Positions 11,252-24,574 of a stretch of 64,000 nucleotides of DNA are shown one piece after another. Under the pieces are notes generated by a model. The model worked only from the letters and a program-made list of their open reading frames with translations, was not told the DNA's origin and did not search any database. The stretch comes from Theobroma cacao. Its lineage: Eukaryota > Streptophyta > Magnoliopsida > Malvales > Malvaceae. The stretch spans positions 23,602,807 through 23,666,806 of the forward strand of contig NC_030851.1 in NCBI RefSeq assembly GCF_000208745.1. The letters are read 5' to 3'. Both the position numbers and the translations under genes were made by a program. Positions within the stretch are counted from its first letter, which is position 1, and each line of letters begins with the position of its first letter.

Positions 11252-13913
11252 TGTCACGACCCGGAACCTCCCTCGGGCCCATGACAACCGCCGTGACGTC
11301 CCGATTGACACTCATTGCCCGAAATGCCAATCGAAACCCCGCAAGGCTTACATATCAGTTTCTTGCCTTTTCTGTGAGCAATCGTTTTTAAACATTCCGT
11401 TTTAAACAATTACCAGTCGTTTCAGGCTCAAGTAAATCAAAAGACAAAAATATAGCATTTTTATATAAAATAATATTTATAGAAAGACGTGTAAGTAAAA
11501 TAAATTCACACATACAATAATTTACAAAGTTATAATGTACAATAATAATTACAATGACAAGTGGCCCATGAATACACCAAGTGTTGGTGATAGTAACCTA
11601 CTGTCTGTATGATAGAGGGGTCAACTGGAATCTTCGACAAAATCGATATCTACAAGCTACCACTGGCCTGAAATATTTGAAAAGGAGGTGGGTGGGATTT
11701 TACAATCCCAATGAGTAAACAGACATTATCATAAATATCTAAAGGCGAGTAAAATGGAGGCAAGTTTAAACAACAAATTACAAACCATTTCATAAGGTTT
11801 TCAATTTCTTTCTTAAACCATAAAACATTTGTAATTTACCAAAACAGTTGTCAAGGCTTATAACCTTTATTAAAAACATGGCTCAAGCCAAAATCTAGTC
11901 CTCGGGATACCTTGGCCGATGCATTTAACCGAGTCCGCCAAGGTTGTTAAGATATTTACATGTTAAACACATTCTAGTTTTGAAAACAAGCCGTTCCTTG
12001 GTGTTGGCCGAGTTACACATTCACCTGGGGGTTCGATGTGAAGTGAACTCTAACACAACCCTGGGAGTTACCCTCGTCGCCTCTACAACCAGAGTAAGTA
12101 TAAAATCAGGTTTATTGTGCCCCTCTAATAGGCAATCCACTAAAACCCGTCACTGCAGTGACTAAACCCACCAATTTTAATAAAATTTTGACAATATAAC
12201 GTGACTTTTATTTATTTATCCAGCCTGCATAGTAAAAGACAGCTTACATTCTATTCCCAATGCAATTATAAAATATAGCCACATATACTCATATATCATA
12301 AGCCATTCATAAGAAAATAAATTTTTCAAGACAATTGGTAGCCTCCAATTACTCAATTTCATAATCAACACAATATATTTTTATTTATCACATTTATTTC
12401 TAAAACATCAAAAATCCCGTTTTAATCTCATTTTCGTTGCATAAAATACATAAAGAGCATTTAAAAATAAACTCTAGATAATTTACAATAATAATAGGTT
12501 TACTCACCGTTTGTACAGATGAAATGCTTCCTAGGTGCCCCGATCATGGTTGGTCGGGTACGACTTCCTTGCCTTTACCGGAAGGCTCTCCTCCTAGACA
12601 CATTGCAAAATTTACCCAATTCACCACATTGATGCTAAATCACTATATAATTGACTTAAATCCTATACTAATGCATGGTATGAAATGCAATAGCCTAAAA
12701 CGGCTTAAACGCGATATTAACCTTCTAAAATCACCAAAATCAGTTCACTTACCTCCTTGGAAAATTCGGCCAAAAATGGGACATTAACTCAGTAAATTTT
12801 CTACTTTGTTTTTCTATCACATTTAACCATTTTTCATCATTTTCTCTTCATTTCTCTTAGAATAAAAATCAGATCATCATCATTGTACCTCATTGCAGAT
12901 TCGGCCAAGGGTGGGTATTGTGAAAATTTAATGCTTTCTTGCCCAATTTAATTTCTAAACGCATTTAACTAACTAAAACTATCAATTTAACTAAAAATCA
13001 AAACCTAAAAATTTACAATTTTCTCCCCCCCTTTTGAAATTCGGCCAGCCCTTGATGTCACTTTTAGATCTCTCTCCTCAAGCATGCTAAATGGAAACAA
13101 AGGCATAAGAAAGGTAGAAATTAAGCTAAAGTCGAAAAATCTTACCGGTTAGACGCGTAAACGGGCGAAAAACGCGAATTCCCCTTTGAATTTTCTTGTT
13201 TCTCTTTGGATTTTCTTTTTTTCTTCCTTTCCTCTCTATTTTCTCTCTTGTTCTCCCTTATGGCTGGCCATCACTTAAAATGGGGTTTAAATGGGCTGAC
13301 TTATCATTAAAATAATATTAAATAATTAAAAAGTGCCATGTGTAACTTTCTCATTGGCCCATTTTTAAAATTTCATCCATTTGTTTCCAAATTTTCCCCA
13401 TACACTTCTCCCACATATCCATAGCTTAGATAAAATTCTCAGACTTATCCAAAGTCTTGGTGGAGTAATTTTTGAAATTTACACTTTTACCCCCGTAAAA
13501 GTTAAAAATTACATTTTTGCCCAAAAAACTGAAAAATTACCCATAGACATATTTTTCATCCCTTTTACTCATACCATTTCTCAATTTGTCAAATTTGATC
13601 TAAATTCTCTCAAAATCTCAAATTTTGTTCGCAAGTGGCAAAATTACAGTTTTGCCCCTAAACATCAAAATTTTTAATTTTTTCCCAAATGAACCCTTGA
13701 ACTCCAAACAATCATTTTTAGTCATTCCTGGACTGTAAAATATTAAATTTCATCCTACGATTCCTATTTGAACTAGTTCAAGGTTAAATCAACTCAAGTG
13801 TACCGTTAGGTACAATACCGAGTTTCGTCTATTCTTAGAGACTTTCCTAGAGTAATAACATGCTACTCAGTGCATGTATGTCATGATATGTGTTTATAGG
13901 GTCAGGTTTTACA
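11252..13913 (-). mobile_element. Solo LTR S1 (S family) inside D1
   Basis: A 2662-bp unit TGTCACGACCC...GGTTTTACA with a perfect 5-bp target duplication CTCTT (11247-11251 and 13914-13918). The empty site is seen in D2 around 44160 (CCCTCTTTCTCTCTC). No PBS, PPT or coding sequence lies next to it. Relatives are at 48058-51002 (S2), 20881-24574 (S3) and 63772 onward (S4, opposite orientation). Confidence 0.9.
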
Positions 13914-14807
13914 CTCTTTCTCTCTCTAAAACGCCTAGCTAGTTAGAGAAAGTACAGAAATAAGATTTATCAAGGGTTTTGAAGTGAGAGATTGAAAGAA
14001 TACAAGGGTTCTAGTCAAAAAGGCTCAAAAGTATGAAAACTAGAGATAGAGAGAGAAAATCATGCAAGCTCCATATCAAGCTTCCATGGAGGTTGGAAGC
14101 AACGTGAAAGAGAACAAGAAGAAGAAGACAAGCTGTTGGAAAATGGGAGAAAAAGCTACTGGAAACAAGATATTTATAGCTCAAATTTATCCATTCCCTA
14201 AAAATTACCAAATTGCCCCTCCACTAATTAACTTACTCTCCTCTAATCTCTTATGCAATCTTTTTGTTCTTTTGACACTAGGACAAGGTCCATAATGGTC
14301 TAGACATACTCGGGTTCATGAAAACTTAAAATTTTAACATGAGGTGAAAAATGACCATTTTGCCCTTACCGTGAAAATCATCAAAATTTTGGTTTCCTTT
14401 CCATTTTACCCCTAATTTCACCATCCATTTATGCCTTAGGCCTACTTAGACCATAATATTGTTTAAAAATCATACTTTTATGGGCTTACTAAAGAAATGA
14501 CGAAATTACCCCTGATCAGGGATATCGCGTATACTTCCCTTTACGACTCTATAAAGGTCAAGGTCTCACAATTTGGCTCGTTGTCCCTTGGGAAGAGCCA
14601 ATATAACAGTCAGTCTTGGGTAGGTGAATATATGGCATCTGGTAAGCATCAGCCTTTTTGTTTCAGAGTCGTACTCCACTAGTCCAATTTGGTTTGATCA
14701 TTTATATTTGATTGTCATGGGTAACATTTTGCTATGTCATGTATTAAATGGCATGAATTTTGAAATTTGCCACGGGATGGCTATACTTTGTAGCTACCAT
14801 AGGATGG

Positions 14808-16466
14808 TGATAACTCTATGATATAGAGTTATTTGAGCTTAATTTTGATAATAATTTAGCTTAGTTCTTGTAATAATGCATAAAAATTAGTAAGTTTTAT
14901 TTAATTATTTTAAATTAGTTAATTTAGGTGAGTCAATCTAATCTTAGTTAATTTTATGCTTAATTCAGTGTTAATATGGTTAAGATAGGTTGTTATTGAT
15001 TTATTTGTGCTTTTGTAGGTGTTTGATGAAAGAAGAATTTTAGTGAAAGAAGGAGAGCAATTTTGAGATGCAGACTTCCACTGCATATATTGCGGTATTT
15101 CTGCCATAACTTTCTCTACAAAGCTCTAAATGAAGCGATTCTTAGACCATTGGAAAGAAAAGAAAAAAAATTCTACTTTCATGTTTACCACTTTGCCCAG
15201 TTCGAACTAGAAGATGGTCAAAAATGTTGTTGAAGTTGACACACTGTATCAGTCCTAGAGTAATTACGATTTTTGTTAATTAATTGGGCAAGGCTGTGGC
15301 CCACATAGTCGGATGAGGAAATCTCAGCTGAAATTGACTCCTTTCTTCACCCAGCTTGGCCTAACTTCAAAGCCTATAAAAACAACCTTTCGGAAGACTT
15401 TTAAAAGAGGAGAGGAGAAAACACCAAATTTACAACTGAGAGACAAGCCACAAAGTTATTGAAGCTAAGAAGAATTTGAAGGATTCAAGGAGATTTGGAG
15501 ATCAAGATACAATTCTTGGGTTTTTCTATCTTTTGGTTATTTTCTTATTTTTCTTAGTTTAATTTGAATGTTTAAACTTTATTCAATGATGATGTGTGAC
15601 TTGATGGGGAACTAAGTNATACAATTCTTGGGTTTTTCTATCTTTTTGTTATTTTCTTATTTTTCTTAGTTTAATTTGAATGTTTAAACTTTATTCAATG
15701 ATGATGTGTGACTTGATGGGGAACTAAGTTTTTAATCTAAGATTTTGATTGAACTTAATATGTAGTCTGAATTATTTATCTCTCTTTTACTTATGTTTGA
15801 TAGATTTAAGTTATTTATTTTATTTTGTTCTTAATGTTTCTGATTGACTAGCTACTAATTAGATTGAATTGGAAACCTAAGTTAAATCTTGATGAAGAAA
15901 TTTAGGTAGACCTTGAATAGAATAACGTATGATCGAATGCACTTAGTTGATTAGGTGGTTTGATTTTCATATAGGGTAGACATACACCTATAAGCTATAC
16001 GTAACCAAAATTAGAGCACAAACTTAATTAATCTTTCTTCAATTTAATTTGTATAGACATATAGTAAATTAATTAAAAAAGATATTTTTATGAGAAACTT
16101 GACAGAGATTTGTAAATAATTTAGGACTCTAGGTTAGCAACTTAATTCATTAAATTGAGTTAAAAGAGAGAGACAATATTTAGATAAAGTATTGAAGGAT
16201 ATCATAATTTTAGATCTAGTAATCACTAGAAGTAATTTTGCTGATATATTTTTTTTTTGGATAAAAGCTGATATATTAGTTTTAATTATTAGTTTATTAG
16301 TTTCAATTTTTCTTTTTAATTTTAATTATTTAGATAAAATTAAGGTGTGTTAATTTTAGTAGTTAACAGTAAGGATCAGTTCAATTCTCATTGGGATTGA
16401 CACTCTACTCATGTCTATATTATCTTTATGATACGTATACTTACGTGGGTAGAAAATTGAACAACA
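14808..16466. mobile_element. Solo LTR A1 inserted in the B 5' LTR
   Basis: It starts TGATAACTC and ends TTGAACAACA. The B 3' LTR at 53313 shows the uninterrupted sequence (AAGATGGCTTGTATATG). The start holds a near-perfect hairpin (ATAACTCTAT-GAT-ATAGAGTTAT) shared with A2 at 51252. The layout near the end (GGATTGACACTC... TTACGTGG) resembles LTR ends of Athila/Tat-type gypsy elements, from memory. Its length is inflated by the duplication around the N at 15618. The flanking bases ATGG/ATAG are only an imperfect duplication. Confidence 0.6.
15507..15729. repeat. 111-bp duplication around an N: assembly join
   Basis: 15507-15617 and 15619-15729 are identical except for one base (TTTTGGTTAT against TTTTTGTTAT) and are separated by the single N at 15618. 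This is what an undetected overlap between two contig ends looks like. One copy is probably not present in the genome. Confidence 0.9.
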
Positions 16467-16722
16467 ATAGCCTGTATATGTTACTTGATATGCATTACTT
16501 CTGCATTTTGCACACGTGAGTGTGCAGACTAATATGACATATTTCTATGTGATATAATATGTTCATGCATATTTGATATAAGGTTCAATGGTGATTGGTC
16601 CCACAAGGTAATCCTAAGTAATTGATTTAGTTGTTCATTTTAGGCTTGTATGGGTTAAAGGGGTAACTCCCATCGATACCCTTATGCTGGTCATGGCCCC
16701 TAGGTTTGGGTCATGGCAAAAT

Positions 16723-16734
16723 TGGTATCGGAGC
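16723..16734 (+). promoter_or_regulatory. PBS of element B (tRNA-Met type)
   Basis: TGGTATCGGAGC lies four bases after the end of the 5' LTR and matches, with one change, the TGGTATCAGAGC-type primer-binding site complementary to initiator tRNA-Met. It fixes the orientation of B as plus. Confidence 0.85.
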
Positions 16735-18292
16735 ACTAGGTTTGTATAAGACCTAGGTATTTTTATTTTGAATCAATGGAGTTGTTGGGTCTTTATTTGA
16801 ATTTTTAGTTATGATTTATGAACCGTGGCACACTTCACAACTAGGAAACAACATAGATTCCCATGTTTTTTTATAAACCTACTTGTTGGTCCATTATCAA
16901 TTAGGTTAAAAGTTCGCTCTTGTCTAGGTAAGGATGCTACCTAGAACTTGAGCTGTTATTGGAATAGGATGTTCCTAACGAGCTAATAATGAGATTTCGT
17001 ACTTTAAGTTTTAGAGACATTGATGGACGAGGTAGGGTTAGTAAGACTGTTGAATATAGGTGGCTAAGTAAGTGTAGGGATGTAGTTTCGCGGCTTTGGG
17101 AATAACCTTTTAGTTAGGTATAGACACGTATGAGGTAAGCGCAAAATTTTGGAAAATTCATTACGCTGATGAGGTGCAAATCAACGCTATAGTAGAATCA
17201 TTTCCTAACAACAAGTGAGTGGATGCTAGAGCCCACCTTGGTATGGATTAATGATATGTCCATGTATGAATATGATATCTACCTTATGCAAGTATGACAC
17301 TTGGGATTAGAATGGAAATACATACATTATTTGGTACTACCATTAGACATGAATGGGTACTAGAAACTACATTAATGATTTTAAAACAATGCTTAATTAT
17401 GAGGACACCTTTAGTATAAGGTTGCCATTGTTGAAGGGGAAAAGATTTTGATAATAACTTCATTATCGACCTCATACCCTTAGCATGTTTTGTTTACATG
17501 TCGTTGCATGTTTTTATACGAACCTTGATACGTTGGTTATGTATGCAAGTACATGTATATTTTGTTAAATAAAGTTTGAAACTTTGGAAAAGGTAATCTC
17601 ACGTTTGAAATATGGAATTAGATGATTATGTTTAAATTGGCTTATGAAATGGTTGGTGTAACTTGGGATTGTATACACAATCTAACAGGACTTATTCATG
17701 GAAGTTGAGTGATTACATGAAGGACAAATGGTCTTTTGATGTCGAATGGTAACTTTAAATGTTTTTCGTAAATCAATAAGATTGAATGGTTAATAAAGTA
17801 CTGAAATATTTTGTTGGGCCTATAATACGATAGATACCTTGTGATCATGGAAAAGAATTTGATTTTTGAAGAACTTATGGAATTAGGTAGATTACTATTA
17901 TTAGAATTTTGAATGCTAAATAGCGAATTGTATTAATAATAAATTTGTGACTCTTAGGTGAGGTATGAGCGAATAGCATTTGATTTGGAAATGATTTTGA
18001 TTATCCAGAAAATTTTAATTGGATTGAACCCCCATGGTTTAAATCACATGGATATGCTCTATCTCATGGATATAGATTAGACTTTGAGTCTGGAGTTGAT
18101 CGTCGTATGAATGTTTTAAGAAAAAAAATTTTGAAAAGTTTTGAGGCTTATAAGCTGTGTGGATTGATTAAATGCCATATGAGCATTGAATTATGTAATG
18201 AAGGTAAATGAAATAGGAATCTTGGATATGACTTAGGCAATTCGTTATCATGCTGGAGTAGTATTTAGTAAAAATTTTAAGAGTTGCAAATT
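16735..18292 (+). other. Element B internal region, left part, non-coding
   Basis: The start (CTAGGTTTGTATAAGACC, later GATTTATGAACCG) resembles the leader after the PBS in element E2 (54560-54660), so B and E2 are related. I find no gag or pol protein signature in any frame. The rest of the internal region lies at 44873-46533. Confidence 0.6.
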
Positions 18293-20880
18293 TATGGTGT
18301 AACACCCTTGATTTGGATATGGCCTATCTGTGATGTTGGCCAAGTGATTTAATGAATAAATTTGAAGTTTGATGTATATGTCACAGCCCAAATTCCAGGC
18401 TATGACTGGCGCATGGACCCAATAGGCGTAGCCCATCGGACCCAAGCAAGCCTTTCCGTGAAAACTTATTCATTAAACCGTTTGTCTTTCATTTACCTCT
18501 AGGGTTCTCAATTCATAATTTTCAAAAATAATTCCTTATCATGAGTTAAATCATGGCAACCGAGCATATAGTATCCACAAAATAATATTATCACTTGCCG
18601 ACGTGTGGCGACACTATTATTCAAACCAAACACACAGTGTTTACAATAACTTTCATGAATTACACTAGAACAATCATACACACATACAAAAGACATTGAC
18701 TATCAGCGGTGTGACTCTAACGGGGCTACTATCATTGAGAGTTGTAGTGAACCTACCAAAAGATGAATAAGAGGGAGTGCCTCGACCTAGGATCAAACTA
18801 CCTACGATCCTGAAAACTAAACATGAAGTTGAAAAAAAAGGATGAGTATAAACTCAGTGAGTAAACATAGGAAGGGAACAAGCATCAATATAGGAAGTTT
18901 TAGAAAATATGATGCAATTATGTTGAAAACAATGAAATGTAGTTTAATTTCTTGTAAAACCCTTAATTCAACCCTTGATTATTTAATCTCTTAAAGTGAA
19001 GGATTTATAATCCACAATGGAGTTGAAAGAGTGAAAACTAAAACAAATATCTAATCAAGACAAGTAAACCAAAGGGTTTCTCGCTGCAACGGAAAGGCAT
19101 TCTATAGCATATAGTACAATCACATCTTTCATTTTCATAACTTGTCTATAGCATATATATATACATGTACACCACCACCGCCTTACTCAGCTCATGTGCA
19201 CTCCTTACACGCACAAGGCAATACCATCATGTGCACTCCCTACACGTACATTTTAATATCATCACAAGCACTCCCGCCCACATCATTACCGGCATGTGCA
19301 CTCCCATATCGCACACCATCGGAACCGTCATGTCCACTCGCACATCGCACATGCACGGTTATGGCTATTATACAGCACTATCACTCAAAATATAACACAC
19401 ATATCCACCTAATATAGGAACACATGGTTTTATTATATCACATATTTTACCACATAAAAACATTTCATCAAGGGCTTGTTCTCATGCACGTTTTAAAAAA
19501 AAGTGTGATAAAACATTTCAAGTGATTCAATTAAACACGTATGCATTTATCCCAAAACATTTTAATACAAGTTCACTCACCTTACGATTGCGGGATACTA
19601 CGTGGTTATTAGTTCTGAGGCATATTTAGCTATTTCTACTTGCCGGTCGTTCGTTTTTTCCTCTGACATGCCACCACAGTACACTGTTTTTACTTCTGCA
19701 CTTCCTAGCAACAATCCAAATTCAATATCTTTAGTGTACATCATTTCTACTTTTCTTTTTCATTCAATCGTGAATCCTTATTCAACTAACTTACACCTTG
19801 ACACATTTTTACCAAAGTTGCCTTTATCCTTTGCTTGCGTAATTCTTTAAATTATAATTATCGACAAATCATTTATTACTCTAGCACATATATTAATCTT
19901 TTCTAAGGACATTTATCAAGTTCAACCATCATTTCCACACCAATAACCTAGCATATGGCAACAATTAGAAATTTACTTCCATCAAACATTTTCTCAGTCT
20001 ACATGTACTACCATTCTCATTTACATGTTGCCACCAAGCATAACATCAATATTCATTCATGTACACCAGCACCCATAACCTTGTAAACCTTTCTTAACAA
20101 CACATATCCACACATATCCAAACTTCCAATTAATAATTGCCTTCCAACCATACCCATGACATCACAATAACACTACATATTGCACACAATCATTCTCACA
20201 ATATTAAACCAATCATAGGCTTCAAATTGTAGCATTAAGCCTACCACTTGGTTTTAGCTTGGATTTCACCTAACAAAATTTATAATTTTCTCACACCCAT
20301 GAACACCATAGCTGCCAAAAAAAAATGTCTTACACATTATTCCTCCAAAGATTTAACCAACCGGGAGCCTAAACACAAAAATCCTTACCTTATGTTTCTT
20401 GAATCTTGAGACCCACTTGATATTTCTTCAATTACTCTTGAATCACTTATTACCCAAGCCTCTCACTTCTCTCTGCTTTCTTTTCTTAGCCGATTCTCTC
20501 TATTTTTCTTTTCAAATGCAAGGTGGTAAGGTGAAAATAGCATGGGAGCATGAAAATGGCATGGGGGCATGAAGGAGAAGAAGAAAATATCTGCTAGAGA
20601 AGATAAGAACCGGTCATGGATAAGGAAGAAAATGGTCAAAGCTTTCTTTGGAAGCTTTGACCAAACTAATGGCAAAATTATCATTTTTTCCTCCAAGGTT
20701 TTCACCCTTTTTAATTGTATCCTCCCATAATCTTTTAAATTCTAATTTCCTTCTATTATCTTCTTTTACACATGTACAACCGAAATATAAAGTTTTTACT
20801 CCAACGCAGTGTCCCCATATTATTTAAATTATTTACTTACCTGTGCTAGCTTTATTTAATAAGAACACACGAGCCCTATT

Positions 20881-23800
20881 TGTCATGACCCGGTACTCTA
20901 CTCGAGCCCGTGACAACCGCTACGATGTCCTGATAGACATTCATCGCTCGGAATGTCGATCGGAACCTCGCAAGGCTTTAATATCAATTTTCTCACCTCC
21001 CTTGTGATCAACAATTGTAAAATAACATGTTTTGATAGGATATAAACTATTTCCAAATCAAAAGAAGAGAAAAATAATTTTTATGTTACAGGGGCATTTT
21101 GGTCATTTTTCCACACTAATCTCGAAACCAGTTAAAAATGTAGTATATGAGTGAAAAACACATATTTCATAATAAAAAATGAATTTAGATGTCCAAAACA
21201 TTCATTTATAGCGAAACTATATCTATTTGAATATAACAAAAATATTCAATAAAATATTTTATTTTCTTATAAAACAATATTTATAGAGTTACTAGTAAAT
21301 AACTTTTATCGCTTAAAAGTTAAATAATTCATTCATACTATAATACAGATAACCAAAGTATAAGATTTAATTTACAGTGACACGTGGGCCCACCATTGAC
21401 CAAAAGAATAAAAAAAAATGAACCTACAGTTTTTGGATGATGTAAGTCCAACTGTAGTCTTTGACGATATCAGCCATCTACAGTCTATTCTGAGCCTGAA
21501 ATGGGTGGAAAGGAGGGTGGTGAGATTATAAAATCCCAGTGAGTAAACAAACATCAGTTAAATAAGCTAAAGCCGAGTAAAAGGAGACAATCAAAATATC
21601 CCATCACATTACGTATTTCACAATTTGAAAATTCATCCCAACCCATGCAAACGGTTGTATTTCATTTAATTTCTCATTAAGGCTTATGACTTTCATAAAA
21701 TTTGGCTCACGCCATCAAATGGTACTCGATGACACCTTGATAAGAGGCGTACACTCGAGCCGCTAAGGCTGTTAAAAATTTCGTATATACGTAAAACATA
21801 TCTTTATTTCATTTTGAAACATAGCCGTTCCTTGGCGTTAGTGGAGTTCATCATCACGAGGTGGTTTGGCGTGACGTGAACTCTAACCATACCTCAAGAG
21901 ATACCCAATGCGCCTCTCCGATCGAGGTATGAATATAATTGGATTTCGTGCCCCTTTAATAGGCTGATCCACAGAACCCGCCCACTACGGCAAGCTAAAC
22001 CCACCATGCAATAAAATTTGCAATAGCATGACATGGCAATTATTTTATTTTACAGCCTCTCAAGGCAAATCAATAATTCGTGTATTTTCAGCACATTTAT
22101 CAATTCAACCATTCATGCCAATATTGCCATAAGCCAATCAATTAAAACCATAAATTTACAACATATCAAGTGGTCTCCAATTACTCTATTTTCAAAGTCA
22201 TCATTCAATTTCAAGACAATTTATAAATTCATTCATTTAAACACATTTTTCATAAAATTCACAAAATCGAATAAAAAGACCACTTTAGATAATTAAAATG
22301 ATGATAAGGTTACTCACTTCACAATAACGGGATTTTTACATCGCCATTGATTTGTACTCGTATAATTATTCTTAGTTGTCAGTCACCTACGTCGTTCGGC
22401 ACGCTCCCACAACAAATTTTCCTAGCAACAATTTAAATCCAATATAATTAGTGCATCAATTCCACTTCTCTCTCTCATTCTATCATAAATCTACATTATT
22501 TCTCCTCATTTCTTATAATATTTTACCATTCAACTTAACACTCTCAACCAAATTATGCATCTAAATTCCTCCGACATAAATAATTCTTCACAACGAATCA
22601 TTTAAAATTTCTTAACTTCATTCGAGTACTATTCGTAAATTTCACATTTTCTTCTTTACTTTAGTCTTATGACACCTCTTAATAAATATTTAAATGTTGT
22701 ATTAAAGTAATTTAAATTTTATTCATATCACTAAATAACCAGTGTATAATTAAATAAAATGAGCTAGCCTCAAAACAGTCCAATTTCACAATAAACCATG
22801 GAGTAGAGTAAAGAAATTTTACCCAATTAGGCTAGGTTGGCCTAAGTCTCCACCTTCCTTTTATTTTGGACTTTTATTGCTTTGTTGTTTTTGGACCCTT
22901 TTTCATGAACTCTTCCCATCTCTTTCTAATTGGGCCATGCCCATTCTTTCCTTATTGGGTCATGTCCATTTATATGCATATATGTGTTTATATATATATA
23001 TTATATAATATATATATATTTGCTTTTCTTTTCTTTTTCTCTTCTTTTCTTTTTTTTTCTTTTTCTCTTCCTCTTCTCTCTAGCCGACCAACAGCTTCTT
23101 GCTTATCTTTCTTTTTCCTTTCTCACGTACAAGAGCTGTNCTAGCCGACCAACAGCTTCTTGCTTATCTTTCTTTTTCCTTTCTCACGTACAAGAGCTGT
23201 CCATAATTTTTTTTCTCTCTCTCTCTTTCACCGTCGGCCACAACTTCTTGTCTTTCAACCAAGAAATTTTCAGCAGCTAGAGCTGCTCATATCCACACCA
23301 AAATCAGTAGTTAAGCTGCTCTATTTCTCTTTAAAATTTGCAACTAAGCTGCTCTATTTTCCCTTCAAAAAATCAGTAGCCAAAGCTACAAAAATTAGCA
23401 ACCAAAACCATACCGTTCAGTCTTCAAAATCAGCAGTAAAAACTGCACTTTTTAGCCTTTAAAAGCAGCAGTTAAAGCCTCAAAAAATCAGCAGCCAAAG
23501 CTGCTCCTTCCTTCCTCAAAATCAGTTCTTTCCTTCTCCAAAATTTTCAACAAAACCACCCCTTCAACTCTGCTCTCTCTCCTTTCACTTTCTTTCTCAC
23601 TCTCGACTTTCTCTTTTCTTCTTTTTTCTCTTTTCTCTCGACTGCTTCTTTCTTCTTTCTTCTTTCTTTCGTTTGTTCTTTTGTTTCTCTTTTATTCTCC
23701 CTCACAACCGACTTCTCTCTTCTTCTATGTTTTCTTCACTTTACTTATTTTTTTTTTGTTTCATGAATCTTCCAATTTGTTTTCTTCCAATTTGCCCCCC

Positions 23801-24574
23801 CCCTCCCCATTTTTTTTCCTTTTCCATTTTATTCCACATGGCCGGCCTCCCTCCATCAAGCACATCAAAGAGTCTTTTGACTCTTTTTATTGACCACATG
23901 GGCGGCTGCCCATGTTGGTCTATCTTTATCTATATATATATTTTTATATACTATTATTATTTTACTATATGTTCATTTTATTTCTCTCATTAATTCCATT
24001 AGATATCCTTCAATCTTTATATTTCAAATTCGATCCTTTTAATACGTCTAAAAATTTCAATTTTCATCTATCTTCCTTTCTCTGTACGTGTACTACCAAA
24101 TTATCAAAATTGCACTTCAACGCGGTATTACCATAATATTTAAATATTCACTTATCCGCGTTGGCTTGACTTAGCAAAACACGCGTATTTCACTTTCGTC
24201 GCTCATTTCCAAAAATTTATTTGTATTTCTTCTCCCCCACTTGGATCAACCATATGATCCTTCTTCATGACTAATTTTGATTTCGATATCCGGTTAAATA
24301 TTAATATTTTAATATTATTTTATTCTAAAAATTTCCTCGTTTCCTTGGTACCTAAAATACCTTATTATACCTCAATTGACTTCCGAATCACCCTTTTATC
24401 TCACAAATTCTCTTTCGATAAAAAAATTATTATTTTATTGTTATTTCCTTGCATGTGGAATATTTTATCCTAACTTGTTCCTTTCATCTTTCATCACTTT
24501 TAAACATTATAATTGACCTCAATTTGCATTCAATCAACTTTATTAATCACTGTTTCAAAATATAAGGTATCACA
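20881..24574 (-). mobile_element. Solo LTR S3 in the 3' LTR of G, chimeric-looking
   Basis: It starts TGTCATGACCCGG and ends GGTATCACA, flanked by CTATT (20876-20880) and CCATT (24575-24579), a target duplication with one change. The other LTR of G shows the uninterrupted site near 39660. The left half matches S1 and S2. The right ~400 bp (24160-24574) resemble instead the end of the G LTR itself (24580-24960). About 60 bp are probably an assembly duplication (N at 23140). Confidence 0.8.
23080..23200. repeat. 60-bp exact duplication around an N: assembly join
   Basis: 23080-23139 and 23141-23200 are identical (both start CTAGCCGACCAACAGC and end CAAGAGCTGT) and flank the single N at 23140. 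This is best explained as an unmerged contig overlap. Confidence 0.92.

Larger units (their letters stand above)
9354..14570 (-). mobile_element. Solo LTR D1 (D family), interrupted by S1
   Basis: It starts TGTCACGACCC and ends GAGGTCTCACA, with the 5-bp target duplication ATTTG at 9349-9353 and 14571-14575. The unoccupied site is seen in the 3' LTR of B near 53077. No PBS or PPT lies beside it, so it is a solo LTR. Without S1 it is about 2.55 kb. The minus orientation is inferred from the end type GGGT(C/T)(G/A)TGACA seen in plus-oriented LTRs next to a PBS. It contains a palindrome cluster (9992-10369) and a 42-bp minisatellite. Confidence 0.85.
7624..16718 (+). repeat. 5' LTR of element B, truncated, with insertions D1 and A1
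   Basis: The segments 7624-9353, 14571-14807 and 16467-16718 align in order with 47269-53557. Examples: GATCAATAGTTATTTG here against GATCAATAGTTGTTTG at 53067, and the GTCCCTTGGGAAGAGCC block at 14581 against 53088. About 740 bp present at the start of the 3' LTR are absent. The LTR ends in TGGGTCATGGCA, followed after a few bases by the PBS. Confidence 0.75.

Noticed and set aside
16723..16734. tRNA-Met gene fragment
   Set aside because: Only the 12-base primer-binding site complement is present, directly after an LTR. No tRNA fold follows.
19142..19850. Short open frames in the left G LTR with near copies at 37960-38635
   Set aside because: They are paired only because the two LTRs of G are copies of each other. 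There are no domains, and the frames are broken differently in each copy.
22866..23462. Open frames rich in Phe/Ser/Leu on the plus strand
   Set aside because: They arise from CT-rich low-complexity DNA in S3 and span an assembly duplication with an N.
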